DNA of 64,000 nucleotides from Thalassolituus alkanivorans (GTDB taxonomy: Bacteria > Pseudomonadota > Gammaproteobacteria > Pseudomonadales > Oceanobacteraceae). A model generated the notes under the pieces. That model ran no database searches, was not told where the DNA came from, and saw nothing but the letters and a program-made list of their open reading frames with translations. The translations under genes were made by a program, and so were the position numbers. The stretch lies in NCBI RefSeq assembly GCF_020447205.1, contig NZ_JAJAEL010000006.1, positions 1-64,000 of the forward strand, written 5' to 3'. Positions 1 to 6,981 of the stretch are shown here, piece after piece. The number at the start of each line of letters is the position of its first letter. The stretch's first letter is position 1.

Positions 1-172
1 TATCCAATCTAAATCTTGCTCAAGAATAAAACTGTCTTTGCTTCATAAATGAATTATCGACGAGTTCTTACTTGATAATGCTTTGTCTCCAGAGCGTCCC
101 AGTAAGCACCCACACGAATTACTTAATGCTTGAATTTTTAAAGAACGTCGCTTCGTTTCTCTCAAAGCGGGC
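1..172 (-). other. Leader of a leftward rRNA operon (5' pre-16S region)
   Basis: Read on the minus strand, this stretch has the layout of a gammaproteobacterial 16S leader. A boxA antiterminator element is followed by the conserved segment AATTCGTGTGGGTGCTT (104-120), which in related bacteria lies in the precursor ahead of 16S rRNA, and it is preceded by strong tandem promoters. The mature 16S start (rc of the usual AGAGTTTGATC end) is not reached, so the rRNA gene itself should begin just outside the left edge. The call rests on motif memory and promoter context; no protein gene is convincing here. Confidence 0.8.
132..146 (-). promoter_or_regulatory. boxA-type antitermination element of the rrn leader
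   Basis: The minus strand reads GTTCTTTAAAAATTC, with the core GTTCTTTAA at 138-146. This matches the boxA element that recruits the NusB/NusE antitermination complex on rRNA transcripts. It lies about 30 nt downstream of the predicted start of the proximal promoter, the expected place. Confidence 0.7.
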
Positions 173-177
173 TGCGT

Positions 178-205
178 ATTCTATAGAAGCAGCTCTTGGT
201 GTCAA
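178..205 (-). promoter_or_regulatory. rrn promoter, proximal (first of four tandem)
   Basis: The minus strand shows TTGACA (200-205), a 16-nt spacer and TAGAAT (178-183), followed by the G/C-rich discriminator ACGCAGCCC. An A-rich tract lies just upstream of the -35. A GC-rich discriminator is typical of ppGpp/DksA-controlled rRNA promoters. Confidence 0.8.
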
Positions 206-278
206 GCGATTTTTTGAATCTTTTCAACCGCTTAACTTTCTGGATCTTTCCGCTTTCGCTTCCCGAGCCAGGCGGCGC

Positions 279-306
279 ATTTTACAGCACCCTCAGATTG
301 TGTCAA
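279..306 (-). promoter_or_regulatory. rrn promoter, second of four tandem
   Basis: The minus strand shows TTGACA (301-306), a 16-nt spacer and TAAAAT (279-284), followed by the GC-rich discriminator GCGCCGCC. An A/T-rich block at about 307-345, in the position of an UP element, precedes the -35. This is the best consensus match of the four. Confidence 0.82.
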
Positions 307-393
307 GCGTTAATTTTCAAAATTTCTTTTAAAATCAATCACTTAACTTAGCTTCAAACAACCCTTTCGGGTCACTCTCAAAGCAGGTGGCGC

Positions 394-421
394 ATTCTAC
401 GCTCTTACTGACCGAAATCAA
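394..421 (-). promoter_or_regulatory. rrn promoter, third of four tandem
   Basis: The minus strand shows TTGATT (416-421), a 16-nt spacer and TAGAAT (394-399), followed by GCGCCACC. Spacing and discriminator are the same as in the neighbouring promoters, which supports a shared rRNA-type design. Confidence 0.7.
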
Positions 422-532
422 CACCTTTTTCGAGAATTTTTCAGTAACTTACGATCCGTTAGAATCTTGTAAGTCATTGAAAATAAAGCTTTTTCAATCT
501 TCTCAACACACCATAGCGGTCGAGAGGGGCGC

Positions 533-560
533 ATTATAGAGAGATCCTGCTGGCGGTCAA
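533..560 (-). promoter_or_regulatory. rrn promoter, distal (fourth of four tandem)
   Basis: The minus strand shows TTGACC (555-560), a 16-nt spacer and a perfect TATAAT (533-538), followed by GCGCCCC. It is about 350 bp upstream of the proximal promoter and about 150 bp from the divergent queC gene. Confidence 0.75.
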
Positions 561-648
561 CAGCTTTCTGAAAAAAAATTACAGGAACCTCCCGCCCTCT
601 CTTTTCCCCCTTCTATATAAAGCACGTATACTTGCCCGCTTAATTCCC

Positions 649-664
649 GGAGCCACCCGGCTCC
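649..664 (+). other. Small hairpin in the queC leader
   Basis: GGAGCC and GGCTCC flank a 4-nt loop about 50 nt ahead of queC. I looked for a preQ1 riboswitch because queC belongs to that regulon in many bacteria, but the conserved preQ1-I core is not recognisable. The stretch 561-716 otherwise holds only a possible TATACT -10 box at 627-632 without a convincing -35. Confidence 0.3.
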
Positions 665-716
665 CTGGTTCGGACTGTTTATCTGTTCCAGTATCTTTTT
701 AAGAAAGAGGTTAGTT

Positions 717-1379
717 ATGGCCGAGAAAGCCGTTGTTATTTATTCCGGTGGTATGGATTCCTTTACCATTCTTAATAAAGCCAAAGCAGAAGGTTACGAG
801 CTCTATGCTCTTACCTTTGATTACGGCCAGAAGCACCGCAAGGAAATCGCTTTTGCCACCCGCGTGTGTGAAGAACTGGAAATCAACCACCGCATCATTG
901 ATATCACCGCAATCAACCAACTGCTGCAGAGTTCCTCTCTGACGTCTGATATCGAAATCCCGGAAGGCCACTATGAAGCAGCCAATATGAAATCCACGGT
1001 GGTGCCGAACCGCAATATGATTCTGCTGTCGCTGGCCATTGGTTACGCCGTGGATATTGGTGCCAGCAAAGTATTTTACGGAGCGCATTCCGGTGACCAC
1101 GCGATTTACCCGGATTGCCGCCCTGACTTTGTTCACGCCATGAATAAGGTCGCCAAGCTGGCCAACTACGAGCCGGTTGATATCGTCACTCCGTACCTGA
1201 ACAGCGACAAAACAGAGATCCTCGCCGACGGTCTGAAGATGGGGCTGGATTATGGTAAGTCCTGGACCTGCTACAACGGTCGCGAGAAAGCCTGCGGCAA
1301 GTGCGGCTCCTGCGTTGAACGCCTGGAAGCCTTTGCCCATAACCATGCCATCGACCCACTGGCTTACGAGAACAGCTGA
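717..1379 (+). CDS. queC: QueC, 7-cyano-7-deazaguanine (preQ0) synthase
   Basis: QueC converts 7-carboxy-7-deazaguanine to preQ0 with ATP and ammonia in the cytoplasmic queuosine pathway. The N-terminus carries the PP-loop ATP-binding motif SGGMDS (about residues 10-15). The C-terminus holds the cysteine cluster CGKCGSC plus an upstream Cys (TCYNGRE), which together bind zinc. At 220 residues it has the usual family length. An AGAGG ribosome-binding site lies 7-8 nt before the ATG. Its stop codon overlaps the ATG of queE by one base, so the two are translationally coupled and work in consecutive steps of one pathway. Confidence 0.96.
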   Translation: MAEKAVVIYSGGMDSFTILNKAKAEGYELYALTFDYGQKHRKEIAFATRVCEELEINHRIIDITAINQLLQSSSLTSDIEIPEGHYEAANMKSTVVPNRNMILLSLAIGYAVDIGASKVFYGAHSGDHAIYPDCRPDFVHAMNKVAKLANYEPVDIVTPYLNSDKTEILADGLKMGLDYGKSWTCYNGREKACGKCGSCVERLEAFAHNHAIDPLAYENS

Positions 1380-2065
1380 TGGCCGACCGCTACCGCGTTA
1401 AGGAAGTTTTTTACACACTGCAGGGCGAAGGCGCACAGGCCGGACGCCCTTCTGTGTTTTGTCGCTTCAGTAAATGCAATCTGTGGAATGGGCGCGAAGA
1501 TTCCCGTGCTGACGCCGTGTGCGATTTCTGCGATACCGATTTTATCGGCACCGATGGTGACAATGGCGGAATCTACAGTGCAGCGGAGCTGGTCAGCCTG
1601 ATCAGCAGCCAGTGGCCAGACCCCGCTCAGGGCATTCCTTATGTGGTCTGCACCGGCGGTGAACCTTTGCTGCAACTCGACGTACCTTTAATAGAAGCAC
1701 TGCACAATGCGGGCTTTGAAGTCGGTGTTGAAACCAACGGCACTCTGCCTGCGCCTGCAGGCATCGACTGGCTTTGTCTGAGCCCCAAAGCCGATGCCGG
1801 GATTGTTATTACCGCGTGTGATGAGCTGAAGCTGGTCTATCCGCAGAGCAAAGCCCTGCCGGAACGCTTTGCTTCTTTTAATGCGCGGCATTTCTATCTG
1901 CAGCCGATGGCCGATTATCAGGCCATGATTCTGGCAACGGATAAGAATGAAGGGGCAAAGGAAGGGCTGTCCGTCAACAATATGCGCAAGACCGTTGAAT
2001 ATTGTCTTGCCCACCCGCAATGGAAGCTGAGCCTGCAGACGCACAAATGGCTGGGGATCGACTGA
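1379..2065 (+). CDS. queE: QueE, 7-carboxy-7-deazaguanine synthase (radical SAM)
   Basis: QueE turns 6-carboxytetrahydropterin into 7-carboxy-7-deazaguanine, the substrate of the QueC encoded just upstream. The N-terminus has the FYTLQGEGAQAGRPSVF signature, then an iron-sulfur motif in which the first Cys (KCNLW) is separated by a longer insert from CDFC, the variant spacing of the proteobacterial QueE subgroup instead of the strict CxxxCxxC. CTGGEPLLQ is the radical-SAM GGEP motif. At 228 residues it has normal length. The start is fixed by the TGATG overlap with queC. A convergent gene lies downstream with no clear terminator between. Confidence 0.95.
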   Translation: MADRYRVKEVFYTLQGEGAQAGRPSVFCRFSKCNLWNGREDSRADAVCDFCDTDFIGTDGDNGGIYSAAELVSLISSQWPDPAQGIPYVVCTGGEPLLQLDVPLIEALHNAGFEVGVETNGTLPAPAGIDWLCLSPKADAGIVITACDELKLVYPQSKALPERFASFNARHFYLQPMADYQAMILATDKNEGAKEGLSVNNMRKTVEYCLAHPQWKLSLQTHKWLGID

Positions 2066-2104
2066 CCCCCGGTAGATGTTCTTTATGCCTGACTCCTGTA
2101 TGAC

Positions 2105-3082
2105 TCAGAAGTCGGGCAGCATCACCGCCTTAAACGGTAATTCTCCGGCTTCATAACGGGCATGAATCTGTGCCACTTCAGACATAGCAAAACGCTGCAC
2201 AGGCAGGCCTTTAAGCTCACCGGCTTCAATGCCGGTTGTCAGCGTACGCAGGCACTCCCCATGGGCCGCCATATTTTCCTGCCGCAACAGTGGCAACAGC
2301 ATAAAAACAGCATGCAGAGTCAGCGCTTTGGCATGCGCCTGGGATAAATCGTACTGATTACGGGCATTGATCGTCGCCACCTGCGCATAAGGTGCTGCCA
2401 GTTCAAGAGCGGTTTGCAGACCCGCACCACCAAAGGTGTCCAGCACTCTGGCGAAACTCTCCCCCTGCGCAACCAGCTCACTACACTGGGAATGCAGCCA
2501 GCCACGGCCACCAAAGGCTTCAACCTGAGCGATACGTTCACGACTGCCGGCCGAACCTTCAACCAGCGCACCCAACTGATGCGCAATCTGCGTCATCATC
2601 AGACCAACCGCACCGGAAGCTCCCACCACAAACAAGCGCTCTCCGGCCTGAAGCTGCAGGCGCTGTACTGCGTTGTAAGCCGTAATCGCAGCAACAGGCA
2701 GACCAGCGCAGTCTTCCAGCGGCAGATTATGAGGAGCAGGGGCCAGCAAATCAGCGTCGGCGACCATATATTCGGCCAGCGCACCATGATGTCCTTTAAC
2801 CCCGCCGGCGCAGCCATAAACAGCATCGCCCGGAGAAAATGCACTGACGCCTTCACCTGTTGCTTCTATATAACCGCTGACATCACAGCCCAGCACACCA
2901 GACTGTGGCGCAATGGCCGCAAGCCCGGCGCGGATTTTGGTATCCACCGGATTGAAACCGGCAGCCACCACACGAATCAGCACCTGGCCGATGCCCGGTT
3001 CAGGTAATTCAATCTCAGCTTTCTGTATAACCTCAGGCCCACCGGTCTGTGTCATAACCCATGCCTGGCAACGGATACTCAT
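2105..3082 (-). CDS. MDR-superfamily NAD(P)H:quinone oxidoreductase-like protein
   Basis: This is a 325-residue medium-chain dehydrogenase/reductase. It has the N-terminal GroES-like fold (pattern GQVLIRVVAAGFNPVDTKIR) and the Rossmann motif VVGASGAVGLMMTQIA (about residues 150-165) for the dinucleotide. The zinc-ligand cysteine of true alcohol dehydrogenases is replaced (NPVDTK), as in zeta-crystallin-type quinone reductases, so a zinc-independent NADPH-dependent reductase of quinones or enones is most likely. The substrate is unknown. Its ATG overlaps the stop of the upstream LysR gene by 4 nt, so both are in one operon and the regulator may control it. Confidence 0.85.
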   Translation of the reverse strand: MSIRCQAWVMTQTGGPEVIQKAEIELPEPGIGQVLIRVVAAGFNPVDTKIRAGLAAIAPQSGVLGCDVSGYIEATGEGVSAFSPGDAVYGCAGGVKGHHGALAEYMVADADLLAPAPHNLPLEDCAGLPVAAITAYNAVQRLQLQAGERLFVVGASGAVGLMMTQIAHQLGALVEGSAGSRERIAQVEAFGGRGWLHSQCSELVAQGESFARVLDTFGGAGLQTALELAAPYAQVATINARNQYDLSQAHAKALTLHAVFMLLPLLRQENMAAHGECLRTLTTGIEAGELKGLPVQRFAMSEVAQIHARYEAGELPFKAVMLPDF

Positions 3083-3966
3083 CGGGATTCCCCCTGTGGC
3101 GATGCCAGTGCAGCCGCGGCAGTGACATTGGTTGCAATCTGTTCGATCACTTTATTAATCAGCTCTTCACGGCCACTGCTGGCATGAAAGCTGGCATAAA
3201 CCGTACGGTTGATGACCGGCGCATCGGGCACAACATGCATTTGCCCGCTGTCGAGGTACGGCTGAATCAGGCTGGACGGCAAATACGCTGAGCCGCCATT
3301 ACTGAGAATACAATCCAGCGCAATCCGTCCGGTGTTGGTTTGTAATACCGGTGGTTTTGCCCCTTTGAACTCCTGCGCGTGCTGAATCTGAAACGACGTT
3401 CCCCAGTCCACCAGCACATAATCCTGCGCCAATGCATCCTGCCAGCTGTCACAAGGTTCAGCGGAAACCAGATACAGAGGGATGTTCATCACTTCAATGG
3501 TGGTCAGTTCGTCCACTTTGGGAGCATCAAAGACAAAGGCCAGATCCAGTGTGCGTTCAATAATCTGCCGCACCAGATTGCCACTGCTGTGCGCCATGGC
3601 ATTCAGGGCAATCCCCGGAGAGCTGCTCATAAACAGGCGCAGTTGCTCCTGCAGAAAGGCATCCCACAGATTCGGGGTCGCTCCGAGTGACATCTGCTGG
3701 CTTTTGCCATCCGCCATCGCCACTTCCTGGCGGATACGCTGTTCCAGCAGAACGCTGCTTTCAGCCAATGGCATGAGTTTTTCACCTGCCGGGGTCAGCT
3801 GAATGTTATTGCGCTGGCGGGAGAACAGTTCCACCCCCAGAAGTCCTTCCAGCTGGCGTACCCGGAAGCTGACGGCAGACTGCGTCAGATACAGGTTTTC
3901 TGCCGCCCGTCCGAAGTGCCGGGTACGTGAGACTTCCATAAAAGTTTTAAGCAGTTCTGTGTCCAT
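3079..3966 (-). CDS. hdfR: HdfR-family LysR-type transcriptional regulator
   Basis: The N-terminal winged helix-turn-helix (residues 1-60, with LTQSAVSFRVRQLE) is followed by an effector-binding periplasmic-protein-like fold. The beginning MDTELLKTFMEVSRTRHFGR is nearly the same as enterobacterial HdfR, a regulator that represses the flagellar master operon flhDC in E. coli. No flhDC is present here, so its target may differ. The ATG at 3966 is chosen because it gives the family N-terminus; a TTG three codons upstream is possible. It lies head-to-head with maoP as in E. coli, and it overlaps the reductase gene downstream by 4 nt. Confidence 0.85.
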   Translation of the reverse strand: MDTELLKTFMEVSRTRHFGRAAENLYLTQSAVSFRVRQLEGLLGVELFSRQRNNIQLTPAGEKLMPLAESSVLLEQRIRQEVAMADGKSQQMSLGATPNLWDAFLQEQLRLFMSSSPGIALNAMAHSSGNLVRQIIERTLDLAFVFDAPKVDELTTIEVMNIPLYLVSAEPCDSWQDALAQDYVLVDWGTSFQIQHAQEFKGAKPPVLQTNTGRIALDCILSNGGSAYLPSSLIQPYLDSGQMHVVPDAPVINRTVYASFHASSGREELINKVIEQIATNVTAAAALASPQGESR

Positions 3967-4073
3967 ATCGACCAAAGAAAATTTTCGTTACGATAAGTTT
4001 TTTTTGTTTTACCGACGAATCATGGCTGACCATACTCCGCCCAAAATTACCTCATCGGGATAGTAGGTGCAGA

Positions 4074-4421
4074 ATGGACAATAGCCAAGTGAAGAGTTTT
4101 GACTGCGATAAAAAGTTCTTTGACGACCGCAATTTTCCACGTGGTTTCCAGCGTTCAGGGGATTTCACCCGTATTCAGGCGCAGATTCTGGAAACAAAAG
4201 GTGTGGCCATGAAAGCGCTGCACGAAGGCAGCCGCGCGCCACAGAATGACGAAGAAGAGCGCTTTGTTGCCACCTGTCACGGTAACGAGAAGCCAGCCTC
4301 TGATGTCGAGAAAACCTGGGCCATTTACCTCAATGCATTACGCCGTAAGCAGATCTACTTCACGGCTTCTTCCGCTGCTGTGGCTGAAACCGGCTCGGAC
4401 AGCATAGACAGCGATGATTAA
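4074..4421 (+). CDS. maoP: MaoP (YifE/DUF413) macrodomain Ori organisation protein
   Basis: The 115-residue protein matches the YifE/DUF413 family. The conserved block FPRGFQRSGDFTRIQAQILE sits near residues 21-40, then EEERFVATCHG and W-xx-Y (about residues 60-85), and it has the acidic Asp-rich tail DSDD. In E. coli MaoP acts with a short site (maoS) next to its gene to constrain the origin macrodomain. The hdfR-maoP divergent pair is the same as in E. coli, which strengthens both calls. The end of the gene overlaps the start of rimB by 8 nt, so it probably heads the maoP-rimB-rimK operon. Confidence 0.9.
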   Translation: MDNSQVKSFDCDKKFFDDRNFPRGFQRSGDFTRIQAQILETKGVAMKALHEGSRAPQNDEEERFVATCHGNEKPASDVEKTWAIYLNALRRKQIYFTASSAAVAETGSDSIDSDD

Positions 4422-4842
4422 GCCTGTACTCGGCTACATAGAACAAGTCTCTCTCCCCGACTTTGGCATTCAGTGTCTGGCCAAGGTCGATACCGGGGCC
4501 TGCACCAGCAGCCTGCATGCTGAACGCATTGAGCCCTTTAAACGGGACGGAAAATCCTGGGTTCGCTTCCATGTGTTGTTTGATAACGACACCGCAACCC
4601 TGGATCAGATCTGTGAAGCCGAGGTGGTCGACCGTCGTGTGATCGCCAGCTCCAATGGCCAGCGCAGCCATCGCTACATTATTAAAACTCAGCTTTTTGC
4701 TGCCGGGAAAACCTGGACCATCGAACTCAGCCTCAGCCACCGCGGCAGCATGAAATACCCCATGCTGATTGGCCGCCGGGCCATCAGCGGGCGTTTTCTG
4801 GTCGATGTCGAACGCCAGTATCCAGGAACCGATTTCCTATGA
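4414..4842 (+). CDS. rimB: RimB-type retropepsin-like protease (RimK partner)
   Basis: This small 142-residue protein belongs to the family formerly called ATP-dependent zinc protease (DUF785). The motif [13 protein letters not shown] (about residues 24-36) holds the Asp-Thr-Gly triad typical of retropepsins, and [14 protein letters not shown] is the conserved C-terminal block. In pseudomonads RimB works with the S6 glutamate ligase RimK, probably trimming the poly-glutamate tail of ribosomal protein S6. It overlaps maoP by 8 nt and rimK by 4 nt (ATGA), so coupled translation with rimK is likely. Confidence 0.88.
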   Translation: MIKPVLGYIEQVSLPDFGIQCLAKVDTGACTSSLHAERIEPFKRDGKSWVRFHVLFDNDTATLDQICEAEVVDRRVIASSNGQRSHRYIIKTQLFAAGKTWTIELSLSHRGSMKYPMLIGRRAISGRFLVDVERQYPGTDFL

Positions 4843-5744
4843 AAATTGCTATTCTGTCGCGTGACGCCAACCTCTACTCCACCCGTCGTCTGGTGGAAGC
4901 CGGCGAAGCGCGCGGACATGAAGTCAGTGTTCTGGATACCCTGCACTGCTATATGAATATCAACAGTCTGGATTCCAGCATTCATTATCAGGGCCACGAG
5001 CTGGATGATTTTGATGCTGTTATCCCGCGTATCGGTGCTTCCATTACCTTTTACGGCACCGCAGTGCTGCGCCAGTTTGAGATGATGGGCGTCTATCCGC
5101 TGAACGAATCCGTCGCCATCAGCCGCTCACGCGACAAGCTGCGCTCTATGCAGTTAATGGCGCGTAAAGGCATTGGTCTGCCGGTTACCGGTTTTGCCCA
5201 CAGCCCGGATGATATTCCCGATCTGATCCGTATGGTCGGTGGCGCCCCACTGGTGATCAAACTGCTGGAAGGTACTCAGGGCATCGGCGTGGTACTGGCG
5301 GAAACACGCAAAGCCGCCGAAAGCGTGATTGAGGCTTTTATGGGGTTAAAAGCCAACATCATGGTGCAGGAATACATTAAAGAAGCCGGCGGTGCTGATA
5401 TCCGCTGTTTTGTGGTGGGCGATAAAGTCGTGGCCGCCATGAAACGTCAGGCGCAGGAAGGCGAATTCCGCTCTAACCTGCACCGTGGCGGCAGCGCTTC
5501 TTTAATCCGTATTACCCCGGAAGAACGTGCCACCGCGGTGCGCGCCGCACGCACCATGGGCCTGAACGTTGCCGGTGTGGATATTCTGCGCTCCAACCAT
5601 GGCCCGGTGGTGATGGAAGTGAACTCATCTCCCGGCATTCAGGGCATTGAAGAAGCGACCGGTATCGACGTGGCCGCCAAGATCATGATCTTTATCGAGA
5701 AAAATGCCCGCGCTAACCGCACCCGTACCCGCGGACGCGGCTGA
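4839..5744 (+). CDS. rimK: RimK, ribosomal protein S6 glutamate ligase
   Basis: RimK adds glutamate residues to the C-terminus of ribosomal protein S6 using ATP. The 301-residue sequence begins [18 protein letters not shown] as in the family. It carries the ATP-grasp domain with the lysine-bearing strands ([33 protein letters not shown]) and the metal-binding end [14 protein letters not shown]. The ATGA overlap with rimB sets the start. The C-terminal tail is Arg-rich ([11 protein letters not shown]), which is common for the family. Confidence 0.95.
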   Translation: MKIAILSRDANLYSTRRLVEAGEARGHEVSVLDTLHCYMNINSLDSSIHYQGHELDDFDAVIPRIGASITFYGTAVLRQFEMMGVYPLNESVAISRSRDKLRSMQLMARKGIGLPVTGFAHSPDDIPDLIRMVGGAPLVIKLLEGTQGIGVVLAETRKAAESVIEAFMGLKANIMVQEYIKEAGGADIRCFVVGDKVVAAMKRQAQEGEFRSNLHRGGSASLIRITPEERATAVRAARTMGLNVAGVDILRSNHGPVVMEVNSSPGIQGIEEATGIDVAAKIMIFIEKNARANRTRTRGRG

Positions 5745-5751
5745 CCACGGT

Positions 5752-6006
5752 TTACAGGCCGTATTGCTGCAGACATAAACGTACGTAATCGGCCCGGTCG
5801 GACCCTTCCAGCTCCATTGACGTCGCCTGAGATTCACATTCCTGCTGAATCTCACGGCGATACGCTTCATCACCGTCATCCACCGTTGCCGCTACCGGCT
5901 CATCAGTGTCCTCTGCCGGTTCTTCAGCAACACATAGAGTGCCACTCAGTCCCCAAAGCACGGCTGTTATATACAACCAGCTCCGCCCCTTGTTCAGTTT
6001 CTGCAT
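5752..6006 (-). CDS. Small exported acidic protein, unknown function
   Basis: I do not recognise this 84-residue protein. It starts with a basic stretch and a hydrophobic segment (about residues 10-26, ending LCVAEE) that reads as a Sec signal peptide with a cleavage site near residue 27. It is followed by an acidic low-complexity linker (EEPAEDTDEP...) and a C-terminal part with two Cys (QECES and RLCLQQYG) that could form a disulfide in the periplasm. A strong GGAGG ribosome-binding site lies 5 nt before the ATG, which supports it as a real gene. It converges on rimK with only 7 nt between. Confidence 0.7.
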   Translation of the reverse strand: MQKLNKGRSWLYITAVLWGLSGTLCVAEEPAEDTDEPVAATVDDGDEAYRREIQQECESQATSMELEGSDRADYVRLCLQQYGL

Positions 6007-6098
6007 ACCAGCCTCCGTAAATAGTCACATTCTGCGAAGTACGGTGGCCGCCAGCCAGCAAAGGATTTTTGTGGCGACGATCAGGGGTTCTGACCGAT

Positions 6099-6761
6099 TC
6101 AACTCACAGGCGCGGTCATGTCCCCTTCCAGTGAGCGCTCGGCAAAATCGGCGGTTTTCACCAGATGCGGATAAGCCGCTGCAACCTGAGCGACAATAAA
6201 ATCAACCGGTACATCAGCAAAGGTGCCATGATCGTTCAGATATTCCATATGCGCCCGGCCCTGTTCATCAAACGGCTGAAACACCGAATCCTGCTCGCCA
6301 TCGAACTCCAGCACGCCCACGCCCATACGCTCACACAACGCTTTATTGAAGGCCGGTGTCGCTTTTACCCAGCGCTCATTCAGCCACAGCTCGATATAGC
6401 CATGCATAACAAATACATCGGAACGCAGAAACGCCAGTAATTGTGGGGAGGACAGGTGATTGCGCACATCCGCTAATCCCAGCCGGGAAGGAATACCCAG
6501 CGCCCGCGCCATAGTGCCGAGCAATACCGCCTTGGGAATACAGTATGACTGGCCCGCGGCCAGACAATGACTGCCGCTGAAACTCTGCGGATCATCACTG
6601 AAGGTATAAGGGTTGTAGCGCACACCATCGCGCACCCCAAGATACAGGCGGCGGGCAATCTCCAGCGGATCAGATGCATCACCAGCCAGCGCGCGCGCCT
6701 GTGCCACAACCTGCGGATTGGCTGCGTCAAAATAGCGGGTGCTTTGCAGATACTGCTCCAT
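6099..6761 (-). CDS. Transglutaminase-like cysteine protease-fold protein
   Basis: The protein has a transglutaminase-like core. There is a catalytic-type Cys in QSYCIPKAVLLGTMARALGI (about residue 75), a His in VMHGYIELWLN, and a third polar position in KATPAFNKALCE. Many such bacterial proteins are cysteine peptidases or amidases, and the substrate here is unknown. No signal peptide is seen, so it is probably cytoplasmic. The ATG at 6761 is preferred to one 15 nt upstream because AAAGG lies 7-8 nt ahead of it. The gene is divergent from argD. Confidence 0.8.
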   Translation of the reverse strand: MEQYLQSTRYFDAANPQVVAQARALAGDASDPLEIARRLYLGVRDGVRYNPYTFSDDPQSFSGSHCLAAGQSYCIPKAVLLGTMARALGIPSRLGLADVRNHLSSPQLLAFLRSDVFVMHGYIELWLNERWVKATPAFNKALCERMGVGVLEFDGEQDSVFQPFDEQGRAHMEYLNDHGTFADVPVDFIVAQVAAAYPHLVKTADFAERSLEGDMTAPVS

Positions 6762-6894
6762 ACGGCGACCTTTCATTAAAAAGAGAAGCCTTCACCCTAC
6801 TCAGCTCCCCCGGCACTGACAATGATCACAACGCCGCAGGCGATTGGCCAAAATGCTCAGCCAGAGTGGGTATTCACCTCTCAATCGGGCAACA

Positions 6895-6923
6895 TTTACA
6901 AAGTTACGGCCCTTTCGTATGAT
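6895..6923 (+). promoter_or_regulatory. Sigma-70 promoter of argD-argF
   Basis: TTTACA (6895-6900), a 17-nt spacer and TATGAT (6918-6923) form a good housekeeping promoter. The transcript would start near 6930, about 52 nt before the argD ATG and just ahead of a terminator-like hairpin. I saw no clear full ArgR box, only scattered ATTCA/TGAAT half-sites. Confidence 0.65.
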
Positions 6924-6937
6924 GCTGACCCTTCCGG

Positions 6938-6958
6938 GGCAGCCAAGGCTGCCTTTTT
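6938..6958 (+). terminator. Terminator-like hairpin in the argD leader (possible attenuator)
   Basis: GGCAGCC, an AA turn and GGCTGCC are followed directly by TTTTT, the layout of an intrinsic terminator. In practice the loop is probably CAAG with a 6-bp stem. It lies between the argD promoter and the argD start, where no upstream plus-strand gene needs termination. It could reduce or condition expression of argD-argF, or simply protect the 5' end of the message. Confidence 0.55.
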
Positions 6959-6981
6959 GCGTTTCAGAGGATTTGAGTGAT

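Noticed and set aside
72-332. An 86-codon plus-strand open frame
   Set aside because: It runs antisense through the boxA element, the conserved leader segment and two rRNA promoters, and has no ribosome-binding site.
590-716. preQ1 riboswitch ahead of queC
   Set aside because: Only a simple 6-bp hairpin is present; the conserved preQ1-I sequence is not seen.
711-1346. A 211-codon minus-strand frame opposite queC
   Set aside because: It is a shadow of queC, whose motifs and length are unambiguous.
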